From UBA4717 sp002404395 (GTDB taxonomy: Bacteria; Bacillota; Clostridia; Oscillospirales; CAG-272): a DNA stretch of 36,687 nucleotides. The notes under the pieces are model-generated. The model saw nothing but the letters and a program-made list of their open reading frames with translations, was not told the DNA's origin and did not search any database. Positions 25,401 to 32,428 of this stretch are shown one piece after another. A program made the position numbers and the translations under genes. Location of the stretch: contig CALFNW010000011.1 in the NCBI GenBank assembly GCA_937902275.1, forward strand, positions 1 through 36,687, written 5' to 3'. Within the stretch, counting starts at the first letter, position 1; each line of letters opens with the position of its first letter.

Positions 25401-28400
25401 GCCGATATTGACTGCGACGGTGCTGTAGGACCTGCAGATCAGATCTATCTCGCAAGAGCGCTTGCAAGCTGGCGCGGATATGAGTTGAATAATCGGCTTG
25501 AGCTTGAGATCGCCGATGTTACGATAGCGGGTTCGCCTGATGAGTCGGGCAATTATTCGGGTGAACTGATTTTAGCACTCAGGAAAAATCCCGGAATCGC
25601 AAAGCTGGAATTTACGCTTGAGCTTCCGGAGGGGATCGTTTCCGAAAATTGCGTCGGCGGCGACATATTCGACGATACGGCAAACCTCAGCAGCTGTAAA
25701 AACACTGCCTCGCCGCGTATCTGCTTTGACTCGGATCAAAACACCTCGGCGGTCGGCACGCTTTTAAGTCTGAAGCTCAAGGTGCCTGCATATATCGCAT
25801 CAGACGGCGTCGTTTCCGCAAGCTCGATAAAAGCCGCAACTGCTGCGGGAGCTAAAGTGATCGCAAAGTCAAATAACGGAAAAATAATTTGCGGATTCGA
25901 TTCGCCAGACGCCTTCCTTGAAGCGTCAAAGCTTTCAAGCAACGCGGATAAGCGGTATTTCACCTCGGAGATGAAGCGAGACAATAATTTCCCGTATTTA
26001 CGCTTCGCCGTTTCAAAAGACGTCGCGTCGTCGGACAATGTCCGCATTGATATGCGTTTTGACGCGGACGCTTTCCCGAGTGATTTTTCCGCCAAAAACA
26101 GCAGATATCTCAAACTCGGCTATCGTTCGAACATCAAAAACGCCGACAGCAGCTTTAAGTTCGACATTCTTTCCCCGACAGGCGCACGCCTATGGGGTGC
26201 AAACTGCAAGCTGAGCGAAGTTGCTTACGACTCTGATTGGCACGATATGATTATCGATCTCTCCGCGCTCAAGCTTTACGGCGGAGACGGCAGTTACAGT
26301 TCGGATTTTGATGCGGTCGAATGGAGCGACGAATGGTACAAGGCATTTTTTGAAGCCAATCTGGACGGCAGGCTCACAGGACTTGTACTCAGACCGTATA
26401 ATTCGTATAATGTAACATTATTTGAGGGCGAATATTTTGACCTCTCCTACGCGGCATTCTTCTCGGACCGCGCCGCCGCCGAGGACTTTGTATACTCGCC
26501 GATTGAAACGACGGATAAAATTAAAATCACCGTAGCTGATATCAGCGCAGGCTATACAATCGCCGACGCGGAAAACGGATATTATGACGCCGCGCTTCCG
26601 ATCACGCTTTCAGGCAACGCGGAGCTTGGTGCAATTGATCTCAAAATTAAAGTAAGCGACGGTATCGAAACGGTCGGTCATTCAAACGGTGATATCTTCC
26701 CCTCCCGCTGCGGAGTAAGCACCGAATACTCGCCGAGCGATTATGAGATAAACTACAAAGCAAACTCATACGACCGTGTGAATGCCGACGGTTGTCTGGC
26801 GGTGGCGGCTCTGCATATTCCGGAGACCTTACCGAGCGGCAGGTACAGTGCGGAGATCGAAATTGTTTCCGCATATGATCGCGAGGGAAAAGCGCTTATG
26901 CTCGACACCGAAAACGCGCGCGCAGCTCTCACACTGACCTCGCACGCCCCCGCAGCGGTATTTGACGCCGATAATATTACGGGACGCGTCAGAAGCGAGC
27001 TTGAAGTCAAGCGTGTTCCTTCAGGCAAAAATCCGTCATATCTGCGATATTTCCCGAGCGGAACCGGAGTTGCCGGCGACGGCACCCGCGCAATTGCCGA
27101 ATTTGATCAAACGCGCTTCAGAACCGATTTCTCCGCTGTGCAAAGCAGATTTATCAAGCTCTGCTTCCGGTCGAACATCACCGCATCAAAGCAGCTCGGA
27201 GTTGACGTTCATACCGGATCGGCAAGACTTTGGGGCGAGCACACTATGTTCGCGGGCATGAAATATGATGGCAATTGGCAAAGCATTATATTCGATCTGA
27301 AAGCCATGAAGCTTTCCGCCGGCGAAGGCACATATATCACCGACGGCATTTCCGCCGCCGAGGGCAGCGACGAATGGTATGACGAATTTTACGAAAAGAA
27401 CCTTTCATCAACTCTTGCGGGGCTGACGCTCAAACCTTACGGCTACGGCGGTGCAACGCTCGGCGCCGACGATTACTTTGACATTATGTATGTCGGATTT
27501 TTCAACTCGCTTGAGGACGCCGAAGCCTATGAATACGTATATGAATTTGACCCCACCGTAGAATTTGAAGTACAAAATACCGAAGCGGGCATTACGGTAT
27601 CGCCGGCGGCAGACGGATATTACAGCGCGCGTATTCCGATAAACCTTACACGAAATCCCGGAACGGCAAAGCTCACAGCCGCCGTCACGGCTGACGCCGA
27701 GGTCGAGATAGTCGGCATTGATAACGGCGAGCTGTTCGATCATTCCGAATTTTCGTCTGCGCTCTCTTTGGGCAGAGCCGACATTTCGATAAACGCATCC
27801 GCCAACTGCGCGGAAACGGGGATATTGGCGTATATTAACGTACGCTTGCCCGAAAGCGCCGCAAACGGAAGATACGGGGTCTCGCTTGAGGTAACTTCGG
27901 TCGCCGACATACTCGGCGATACTCTCGCGCCAAAGGTCGCAAACGGATACATAAAGCTGATCACGCCGAAGCCCGACGCGTTCTTTACAAGCAAGTCGCT
28001 TACAAACGGTGTGTCAGGGGTCTATGCTTTTAAAGCTTCAGATGAACACGTGCGGTTCTCTGTCACCAAAAACGGCAGTTCAAACGACTCTACCCGTGCA
28101 ACTGTAAAATTCGATGAAAGCGTATTCCCCGAGGGATTTACGCTTATTGAATCCAAATACATGAAGATCTGCTACCGCTCAAATATCAAAGGCGCCGCCA
28201 AAACAGAGATAAACGTATTTCCCGAAGAACGCGGCAGACTTTGGGGTGTCGGAACGATCAAGGACATGACATACAACGAAGAATGGCAGACGGTGATATA
28301 CGATCTGGAATCCGCCGGCTTCAACGGCGGCGAAGGATACTATTTAGCCGACGGTACCGACGGCAAGGGCTTCTATGAGTTAAATTTCAACGGTGTAATG

Positions 28401-28517
28401 TCGCAGTTACTGTTCAGACCTCACACTCCCGTGGGCTCCGATATGAGCGTCGGAGACTACTTTGACGTCAAATACATTGCATTTTTCACAAGCGAAGCAA
28501 GTGCGATCGCATATTGA
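22419..28517 (+). CDS. Giant secreted GH78 alpha-L-rhamnosidase-like protein with dockerin-like and cohesin-like modules
   Basis: The protein has 2032 aa. Residues 1-30 are a signal peptide. A rhamnosidase N-terminal region (LGIDMTTPEFSW; YFRREFTLAKP to GHGWYYGG) is followed by an all-alpha GH78 catalytic domain to about 930. Likely catalytic residues lie around Glu519 in DCPTREKNSWAGD and Glu813 in GATTTWETYG. Residues about 958-1023 form a dockerin type I-like pair of calcium loops (Asp961-Asp972 and Asp996-Asp1007). After it come three alternating pairs of a cohesin-like module and an unidentified module: 1029-1365, 1366-1712 and 1713-2032. It should remove terminal rhamnose from plant polysaccharides or glycosides outside the cell. 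There is no sortase or SLH anchor. The start is TTG with AGGGGG six bases upstream. The exact substrate is unknown. Confidence 0.88.
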   Translation: MKKQMIKKVMCVIISAVTVFTSSHLTVIADSDIPKGGGSDLKVERILVDRRENVLGIDMTTPEFSWTESSTSRGDFQSAYEFGVASTYSKAASGDYDVWYTGKVMSDSMHLRYGESATHTAKPLEARTRYYFSLKLYDQNGDASPLSDVYFFETGLMDGFGASNKWITHDTGEEDLAATYFRREFTLAKPRSEVDHARLYATSAGSHEMLLNGSRAGSDYMAPGKSVYSKILYYQTYDVTDKLLDGNNTVACRLGHGWYYGGMPGGTYSKRTGLKAKLIVTYKDGSEQTIDTDGSWYSSKNGSVTHNRYYDGETIDGRKRLDGFAENGYDTKKGDFKPVKATDTFAYDGGLITSNIIAEQMQPVRNTEIFHPVKAKKVGDKKYIYYIEQNIAGTLRLTATADAGTEITIDYSEHDGDGEIEIGAYLNHTGTDRYIFRGDPEGETVEFSFALHGYQLFQISGLDHQLDFNDIDCLVLTNDLEYDSYFESSNSLLNRYAENVKWSLRGNFLSTLTDCPTREKNSWAGDAQIFAHAASYNANVYNAYRNFQEMIRMNQGAEGAIPEIVGGSGTTGVGGKAPAGWSDAVILIPWEMYYQYGDLSALEENYEAMKKWISYVENYCVDKETGIRINTSYADHLAWFNGNSEFCKYYEKGYNEQNFEYREVKYDEIGTSFTAYSCNVLSHIAKLLGHEDDSAYYKSLYESFKKVWRENYLKRDAFGGITIEPISESETSYVTGIMFDLYNEDELTTAGIKLAERIHELGDIQTVGFIGMNFFYQALAKTNQLDTAFKVFEQTKHPSLLASVTMGATTTWETYGNGGGSHNHYVLGAPGAWLYSDVLGITNGYKDENAGYRHFELNPNLGGTLTYAKGAYASESGKICSAMEYVGNGYRYSCTVPANTSATLSLPCSGDAIVKEGTSFANDADGVTYIGYENGRKYYELASGSYSFNVYDADFSVNLGDVDGDGTVSTADNLFLMRHVAGFRGYESLPNAAAADIDCDGAVGPADQIYLARALASWRGYELNNRLELEIADVTIAGSPDESGNYSGELILALRKNPGIAKLEFTLELPEGIVSENCVGGDIFDDTANLSSCKNTASPRICFDSDQNTSAVGTLLSLKLKVPAYIASDGVVSASSIKAATAAGAKVIAKSNNGKIICGFDSPDAFLEASKLSSNADKRYFTSEMKRDNNFPYLRFAVSKDVASSDNVRIDMRFDADAFPSDFSAKNSRYLKLGYRSNIKNADSSFKFDILSPTGARLWGANCKLSEVAYDSDWHDMIIDLSALKLYGGDGSYSSDFDAVEWSDEWYKAFFEANLDGRLTGLVLRPYNSYNVTLFEGEYFDLSYAAFFSDRAAAEDFVYSPIETTDKIKITVADISAGYTIADAENGYYDAALPITLSGNAELGAIDLKIKVSDGIETVGHSNGDIFPSRCGVSTEYSPSDYEINYKANSYDRVNADGCLAVAALHIPETLPSGRYSAEIEIVSAYDREGKALMLDTENARAALTLTSHAPAAVFDADNITGRVRSELEVKRVPSGKNPSYLRYFPSGTGVAGDGTRAIAEFDQTRFRTDFSAVQSRFIKLCFRSNITASKQLGVDVHTGSARLWGEHTMFAGMKYDGNWQSIIFDLKAMKLSAGEGTYITDGISAAEGSDEWYDEFYEKNLSSTLAGLTLKPYGYGGATLGADDYFDIMYVGFFNSLEDAEAYEYVYEFDPTVEFEVQNTEAGITVSPAADGYYSARIPINLTRNPGTAKLTAAVTADAEVEIVGIDNGELFDHSEFSSALSLGRADISINASANCAETGILAYINVRLPESAANGRYGVSLEVTSVADILGDTLAPKVANGYIKLITPKPDAFFTSKSLTNGVSGVYAFKASDEHVRFSVTKNGSSNDSTRATVKFDESVFPEGFTLIESKYMKICYRSNIKGAAKTEINVFPEERGRLWGVGTIKDMTYNEEWQTVIYDLESAGFNGGEGYYLADGTDGKGFYELNFNGVMSQLLFRPHTPVGSDMSVGDYFDVKYIAFFTSEASAIAY
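25290..25488 (+). other. Internal dockerin type I-like segment of the GH78 protein
   Basis: Two 12-residue calcium loops are visible: DVDGDGTVSTAD (961-972) and DIDCDGAVGPAD (996-1007). Each is followed by a helix-like stretch (NLFLMRHVAGF; QIYLARALASW). This is the duplicated F-hand pattern of dockerins, which bind cohesins in cellulosomes. It sits mid-protein rather than at the usual C-terminus. Loop positions 10-11 (TA and PA), which often set specificity, are not the same in the two halves. Confidence 0.75.
25503..26515 (+). repeat. Module pair 1: cohesin-like plus unidentified beta-rich domain
   Basis: The first half (residues about 1029-1163) has the cohesin-like run GELILALRKNPGIAKLEFTL and GGDIF, with a late strand TLLSLKLKVPAYI. 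The second half (1163-1365) has the marks shared by all three copies: YRSNI, ARLWG, a W-x-IIDL strand, SDEWY and EYFDLSYAAFFS. The second module was not recognised; a beta-sandwich or carbohydrate-binding fold is inferred. Confidence 0.6.
26514..27555 (+). repeat. Module pair 2: cohesin-like plus unidentified beta-rich domain
   Basis: Residues about 1366-1509 repeat the cohesin-like pattern (GYYDAALPITLSGNAELGAI, NGDIF, IPETLPSGRYSAEIEIVSAYD). Residues 1510-1712 repeat the second module, with FRSNI, ARLWG, SDEWYDEFYEKNL and DYFDIMYVGFFNS. Similarity to pair 1 is visible in protein but not as long DNA identity, so the duplication is old or the copies were recruited separately. Confidence 0.6.
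27555..28514 (+). repeat. Module pair 3: cohesin-like plus unidentified beta-rich domain
   Basis: Residues about 1713-1851 carry GYYSARIPINLTRNPGTAKL, NGELF and a late LPESAANGRYGVSLEVTSV strand. Residues 1852-2032 carry YRSNI, GRLWG and DYFDVKYIAFFTS and end the protein. The SDEWY stretch of copies 1 and 2 is missing here, so this copy is about 20 residues shorter. Confidence 0.6.
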
Positions 28518-28550
28518 CTATAGTTCGCATACTCCCTCCCCTTTCTGTCA

Positions 28551-28577
28551 GAGAGCCGCACTTACCGTGCGGCTCTC
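28551..28577 (+). terminator. Terminator of the GH78 gene
   Basis: GAGAGCCGCAC and GTGCGGCTCTC form a perfect 11-bp stem with loop TTACC, followed by ACTTTTATTT on the plus strand. The convergent PocR-AraC gene ends just beyond, at 28582. Confidence 0.8.
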
Positions 28578-28581
28578 ACTT

Positions 28582-29430
28582 TTATTTACTGTATTTTTTG
28601 CGATATTCCTTGGGACTGACTCCGTATGCGTTTTTAAAGAGGCGGTCAAAATAGGACGGCTCCTCAAAACCTACCGACACCGCGACCTCCGAAATATTCG
28701 TAAGTTCGGCACTTTGCAGGAGATTCGCCGCGCTCTTCAATCGGAACTCACACCGATACGCCGCAAAGCTTTTGCCGATCTGTTCTTTAAACAGCCTGCC
28801 GAGATATTTTTCGTTAAAATGGAGCATATCGGCAATTTCGGCAAGATTGAGCGTGCAATACGGATCCTGCGCATACTCCGTCATCCGTAATACCGCGCTC
28901 GGCAGTTTTGCGGTACTGCTTTGCTTTTTCAGGTTTCTTTCGTAGATCTGAGCGGCATATTCGGCAACTATCCGCGCGATATTCATAAGCGTTTCGGTGT
29001 CGGCGGTCTTAAACTTTTCGCAATTTGAAAGCTTCGGGGCAAGCTCCTCAAAGCTTATTCCGTGTTTTGCGCAGACATTCATCAGCCGTTCGCTCCCCTG
29101 TTCGGGCAAAAGGTTCGATATGTAAACCGTGCCGATGTATTTGTCACCGTAAAAGATCGGGTGCATTACATTGAAAAGCCCGAACGTGCAATATCCGGAT
29201 GAAGCGCCGTGTTTCATTGTACGGCGGTCGGCATATTCACGGCATCTGATACAGCGTTTCAGACCTTCGGCCTGACTTTGACTTTTCATAAAATTACAGG
29301 CGCTGCCGTTATGAATACGATCGGTAAATTCAAGTCCGAGCAATTCGGCGACCGAATTCAGACACCATACGCAGATATCGAAACTGTGACCGTATTCAAG
29401 CGCCCTTATTACCTCGCTCATTCTTTTCAT
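28582..29430 (-). CDS. AraC-family regulator with N-terminal PocR-type sensory domain
   Basis: The N-terminal half resembles the PocR domain, with conserved cysteines and order: CNFMKSQSQAEGLKRCIRC, then GYCTFGLFNVMHPIFYGDKYIGTV. The C-terminal third has two AraC helix-turn-helix motifs (LNLAEIADMLHFNEKYLGRLFK; NISEVAVSVGFEEPSYFDRLFK, then GVSPKEYRKKY). PocR of Salmonella responds to 1,2-propanediol, a product of rhamnose fermentation, which would fit the GH78 neighbour; that link is inference. The frame opens at ATG 29442, but ATG 29430 is chosen because GGAG lies six bases upstream. It is divergent from the oxidoreductase gene and has a near-consensus promoter and a structured leader. Confidence 0.88.
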   Translation of the reverse strand: MKRMSEVIRALEYGHSFDICVWCLNSVAELLGLEFTDRIHNGSACNFMKSQSQAEGLKRCIRCREYADRRTMKHGASSGYCTFGLFNVMHPIFYGDKYIGTVYISNLLPEQGSERLMNVCAKHGISFEELAPKLSNCEKFKTADTETLMNIARIVAEYAAQIYERNLKKQSSTAKLPSAVLRMTEYAQDPYCTLNLAEIADMLHFNEKYLGRLFKEQIGKSFAAYRCEFRLKSAANLLQSAELTNISEVAVSVGFEEPSYFDRLFKNAYGVSPKEYRKKYSK

Positions 29431-29442
29431 ACTAATCTCCAT

Positions 29443-29457
29443 GTCAGCGAAGCCGAC
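29443..29457 (-). promoter_or_regulatory. GC hairpin just upstream of the PocR-AraC ribosome binding site
   Basis: On the minus strand GTCGGC-TTC-GCTGAC forms a 6-bp stem with one G-U pair, ending two bases before GGAG. The string from GGGTC through ATGGA is nearly identical to the nrdR leader. Confidence 0.55.
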
Positions 29458-29527
29458 CCAAAAAACGAACGTGAATTTTCGATCGGCAGTACAAAGTTCG
29501 GCGTGAATTTTGATATCTCACTTTCAC
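29444..29527 (-). other. Leader ORF (27 codons) upstream of the PocR-AraC gene
   Basis: On the minus strand GGAGG (29537-29541) is followed after nine bases by GTG-AAA and 27 codons. They are rich in Arg and Lys and end at a TGA inside the GC hairpin. The GH78 leader has the same design. The start overlaps an arm that can pair with either of two downstream TTCACG copies, so translating it could affect folding. Confidence 0.4.
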
Positions 29528-29556
29528 GCTCGCATACCTCCGAAAACAGTGTAATT

Positions 29557-29585
29557 ATTATACAACCGATGTATCTTTTTTTCAA
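29557..29585 (-). promoter_or_regulatory. Strong promoter of the PocR-AraC gene
   Basis: On the minus strand TTGAAA and a perfect TATAAT are separated by 17 bases. This gives a leader of about 120 bases before the chosen ATG. Confidence 0.8.
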
Positions 29586-29606
29586 GACTTTCGGCAAATT
29601 TAGTAT

Positions 29607-29612
29607 TATACT
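29607..29612 (+). promoter_or_regulatory. Possible -10 box of the FAD oxidoreductase gene
   Basis: TATACT lies about 33 bases before the ATG and has no good -35 box. It is inside a near-palindrome (AGTATTATACT), 22 bases from the -35 of the divergent AraC gene. A regulator-dependent promoter would explain the poor -35. Confidence 0.35.
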
Positions 29613-29644
29613 GTAAAAAAAGATAAAAGACGCGGAGGTTTCAT

Positions 29645-30907
29645 ATGAACAAATATGACATTATAGTTGCCGGCGGCGGATTTGCCGGAGTATGCGCGGC
29701 AGTTGCGGCGGCAAGACTCGGAAAACGCACATTGCTTATTGAGAAAGAAGGCTCGCTCGGCGGTGCAGCGGTTTCCTCACTGGTTTTACCGTTCATGGGT
29801 TATCACACCACCGTTACCGATGACTCCGGTAACAAAACCGATCTTGATCTGGTACGCGGTATATTCGCCGAGATCGTTGCGAAGCTTAACGCGCTCGACG
29901 GCACAGGCAGGCATTTGTTTTCTACCGACCGTCTGAAGCTCGTGCTTGATGAGCTTGTTACCGCAAGCGGCTGCGATGTTCTCTTTGACAGTATGATAGT
30001 CGATGTGAATAAATCGGGCAGGCGGATCGACGGCGTTTGTGTGTATTCACTCGGCAGAAAGTACACCTTTGAAGCCGACTGCTTTATCGACGCTACGGGC
30101 GACGCCAACCTTGCCGCGCTCGCCGGATGCGAATTCTGGCTCGGACGCGACTCCGACAGGCTCTGTCAGCCGATGACGCTCTGTTTCAGGGTCAGCGGCG
30201 TTCCGACCAAGCTGTTGTTTGAAAGGCGTGATGAGATGCAAAAAGTCTATGCTGAGCAAAAGAAATCCGGGCTTTTGCGCAACGAACGCGAAGATTTGCT
30301 TTATTTCACCACTATTGATCCGAACGTCACGCACTTCAACTCCACGCGCGTAATAAAACTTGATCCGACCGATCCGTTTGCGCTCAGCAAGGCAGAGATC
30401 GAAGGCAGAAAGCAAATGTTTGAACTTTTTGAGCTGCTGCGCAACAATTTTGACTTCTGCCGTGACATGAAGCTCGTTTCAAGCGGCAGTCAGATCGGCG
30501 TCAGAGAAAGCCGAATGGTAAAAGGCGAGCATCGTCTTACCGGAGACGAATTGGTGCGCACAGTGAAATTTCCTGACGCGATCGCTGTCGGCAATTACGA
30601 TATCGACATTCACAATCCGACCGGCAGCGGCACCTCGCACTACTTCTTCAAGCCGGGTGAATTTTACACGATCCCCTACTCAAGCATAGTGGCAAAGGAC
30701 TCGGACAATCTGCTTGTCGCGGGGCGTTGTATTTCGTGCGACCACGAAGCGCAGGCTTCGATCAGGATAATGCCGATATGCGCGGCGGTCGGACAGGCAG
30801 CCGGGACCGCTGCGGCGGTCTTGACCGAACAAAAGGTCGCGGCGCGCGAAGCCGACACTGAGAAGATAAGGAAATGCTTGCTTTCAGCCGACGCTTTCCT
30901 CGGCTGA
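29645..30907 (+). CDS. FAD-dependent oxidoreductase (FAD_oxidored family)
   Basis: The N-terminal dinucleotide-binding fold has GxGxxG at residues 10-15 (GGGFAG), ending at the acidic residue of LLIEKEG. ADCFIDATGDANLAALAG and the C-terminal NLLVAGRCISCDHEAQASIRIMP are typical of FAD-dependent proteins annotated near bacterial glycan-degradation genes. Their substrates are mostly unknown. The 420-aa protein has no signal peptide and is probably cytosolic. A ribosome binding site (GGAGG, about 29635) is well spaced from ATG. The gene is divergent from the PocR-type regulator and likely under its control. A role in oxidising a sugar or aglycone released by the rhamnosidase is a guess from context. 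Confidence 0.85.
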   Translation: MNKYDIIVAGGGFAGVCAAVAAARLGKRTLLIEKEGSLGGAAVSSLVLPFMGYHTTVTDDSGNKTDLDLVRGIFAEIVAKLNALDGTGRHLFSTDRLKLVLDELVTASGCDVLFDSMIVDVNKSGRRIDGVCVYSLGRKYTFEADCFIDATGDANLAALAGCEFWLGRDSDRLCQPMTLCFRVSGVPTKLLFERRDEMQKVYAEQKKSGLLRNEREDLLYFTTIDPNVTHFNSTRVIKLDPTDPFALSKAEIEGRKQMFELFELLRNNFDFCRDMKLVSSGSQIGVRESRMVKGEHRLTGDELVRTVKFPDAIAVGNYDIDIHNPTGSGTSHYFFKPGEFYTIPYSSIVAKDSDNLLVAGRCISCDHEAQASIRIMPICAAVGQAAGTAAAVLTEQKVAAREADTEKIRKCLLSADAFLG

Positions 30908-31029
30908 AAACCCAAAACAGTCCTCAGGTCGTGATCTGCCGCTGAATCCGCACCGAAAAGTGCCGAATGGCAAACGCGCAGCGCGCCAAAGCTTTCGGAT
31001 AGCGGTAAATCGGCAAAGCTTTTAAAACA

Positions 31030-31069
31030 AAAACTGCAAACGCAGCCTTTCGGTCGGGTTTGCAGTTTT
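31030..31069 (+). terminator. Bidirectional terminator between the FAD oxidoreductase gene and clpX
   Basis: AAAACTGCAAAC and GTTTGCAGTTTT form a perfect 12-bp stem, with six Ts at its 3' end on the plus strand and a T-rich stretch (TTTTTGTTTT) on the minus strand. The two genes converge. The stretch 30908-31029 holds no gene; the 8-bp palindrome AAAGCTTT occurs there twice. Confidence 0.85.
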
Positions 31070-31100
31070 TTGCAATCTGCTGTCCGCAGATCACATGTTA

Positions 31101-32387
31101 TTATTTTTCAAGTGTTACCGGCGCAAGCTTTTTGATATAATCCGCCGTAATGACGACGCGTTTTACATCAGGCTCGGACGGGATATCAAACATTATGCTT
31201 CCGAGATATTCTTCAAGAATACCGCGCAGTCCGCGCGCACCGGTGTTACGTTCGATCGCAAGCTTGGCAATTTCACGTAAAGCCTCCGGCTCAAAGTCGA
31301 TCTCGACGTTATCCATGGAAAACAGCTTTTTATACTGCTTTACAAGCGAATTTTTCGGTTCGGTGAGAATACGCACGAGCGCCTCTTCATCAAGGTTATC
31401 AAGCGCAACGATCACCGGGAGTCTGCCGACTAACTCGGGGATAAGTCCGTATTTTACGATATCATGCGCGATAACGTCCTTATATATACCGTGTGAGAGC
31501 TTGTCCTTTTTCTGCTTGATCTCGCCCATAAAGCCGGCGGTCTGCGCGCCCATTCTGCGGTCTATCAGCTCGTCTATCTTATCGAATGCGCCGCCGCAGA
31601 TAAAGAGTATGTTTTCGGTATTTATCTGAATAAATTCCTGGTTCGGATGCTTTCTGCCGCCCTGCGGAGGCACGTTTGAGATCGTGCCCTCAAGAATTTT
31701 CAGAAGCGCCTGCTGGACGCCCTCGCCCGACACGTCGCGCGTGATCGAACGGTTTTCACTGCGGCGCGATATCTTATCTATCTCGTCGATATAAATTATA
31801 CCCATCTCGGCACGTTCGATATCATAATCCGCCGCCTGGATCAGTCTTAACAGTATATTTTCGACATCCTCGCCGACATAGCCCGCCTCGGTGAGCGTGG
31901 TCGCATCCGCGATCGCAAAAGGCACCTTAAGCGTTTTGGCAAGCGTTTGTGCAAGATAAGTTTTACCTACACCGGTCGGACCTAACAAGAGGACATTGCT
32001 CTTCTGGATCTCGACTTTATCGTTCTCGCTCTCACCGTCCTGATCGGATTTTTTCTTATGATGCTTACGGTCAAGCTGCAGGATACGTTTATAATGGTTG
32101 TACACTGCGACTGCAAGCGCACGCTTCGCGGCGTCCTGCCCGATCACATACTCGTCAAGCGTTTCTTTGATCTTGTGCGGCTTCGGAAGCGTTTCAAGCG
32201 TCAGCTCGCCGTTATCGGCGACAAGCGCTTCATCTTCCGCCTCGGCGATCAGATCATAACACGCATCGACGCATCTGTCGCAGATGCATACACCGGTCGG
32301 CGAAGGAATAAGTAATGCAGTCTGCTCCTCGCTTCTGCCGCAAAAAGCGCAGAAGTTCCTTTTGCCGTTTGAATATTTATCAGCCAT
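31101..32387 (-). CDS. clpX: ClpXP unfoldase subunit ClpX
   Basis: ClpX is the AAA+ unfoldase that feeds substrates to ClpP. The N-terminal zinc domain has CAFC near residue 13 and CDRCVDAC further on. Walker A GPTGVGKT, Walker B IIYIDEIDKI, the substrate-contacting RKH loop (GGRKHPNQ) and sensor-2 region GARGLRGILEE are present. At 428 aa it is of normal length. The ClpP-docking loop reads GAQTAGFMG, so the usual IGF/LGF tripeptide appears as AGF. The gene follows clpP by 41 bases in the conserved tig-clpP-clpX order, with AAAGG upstream of ATG. Confidence 0.96.
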   Translation of the reverse strand: MADKYSNGKRNFCAFCGRSEEQTALLIPSPTGVCICDRCVDACYDLIAEAEDEALVADNGELTLETLPKPHKIKETLDEYVIGQDAAKRALAVAVYNHYKRILQLDRKHHKKKSDQDGESENDKVEIQKSNVLLLGPTGVGKTYLAQTLAKTLKVPFAIADATTLTEAGYVGEDVENILLRLIQAADYDIERAEMGIIYIDEIDKISRRSENRSITRDVSGEGVQQALLKILEGTISNVPPQGGRKHPNQEFIQINTENILFICGGAFDKIDELIDRRMGAQTAGFMGEIKQKKDKLSHGIYKDVIAHDIVKYGLIPELVGRLPVIVALDNLDEEALVRILTEPKNSLVKQYKKLFSMDNVEIDFEPEALREIAKLAIERNTGARGLRGILEEYLGSIMFDIPSEPDVKRVVITADYIKKLAPVTLEK

Positions 32388-32428
32388 CTTTGTTTTTCAG
32401 CCTTTCTATGCGGTAGGGGTGTGGTTTC

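Noticed and set aside
30988..31022. Two AAAGCTTT palindromes as a regulatory operator
   Set aside because: They lie downstream of the oxidoreductase gene, between its stop and the terminator, where no promoter is apparent.
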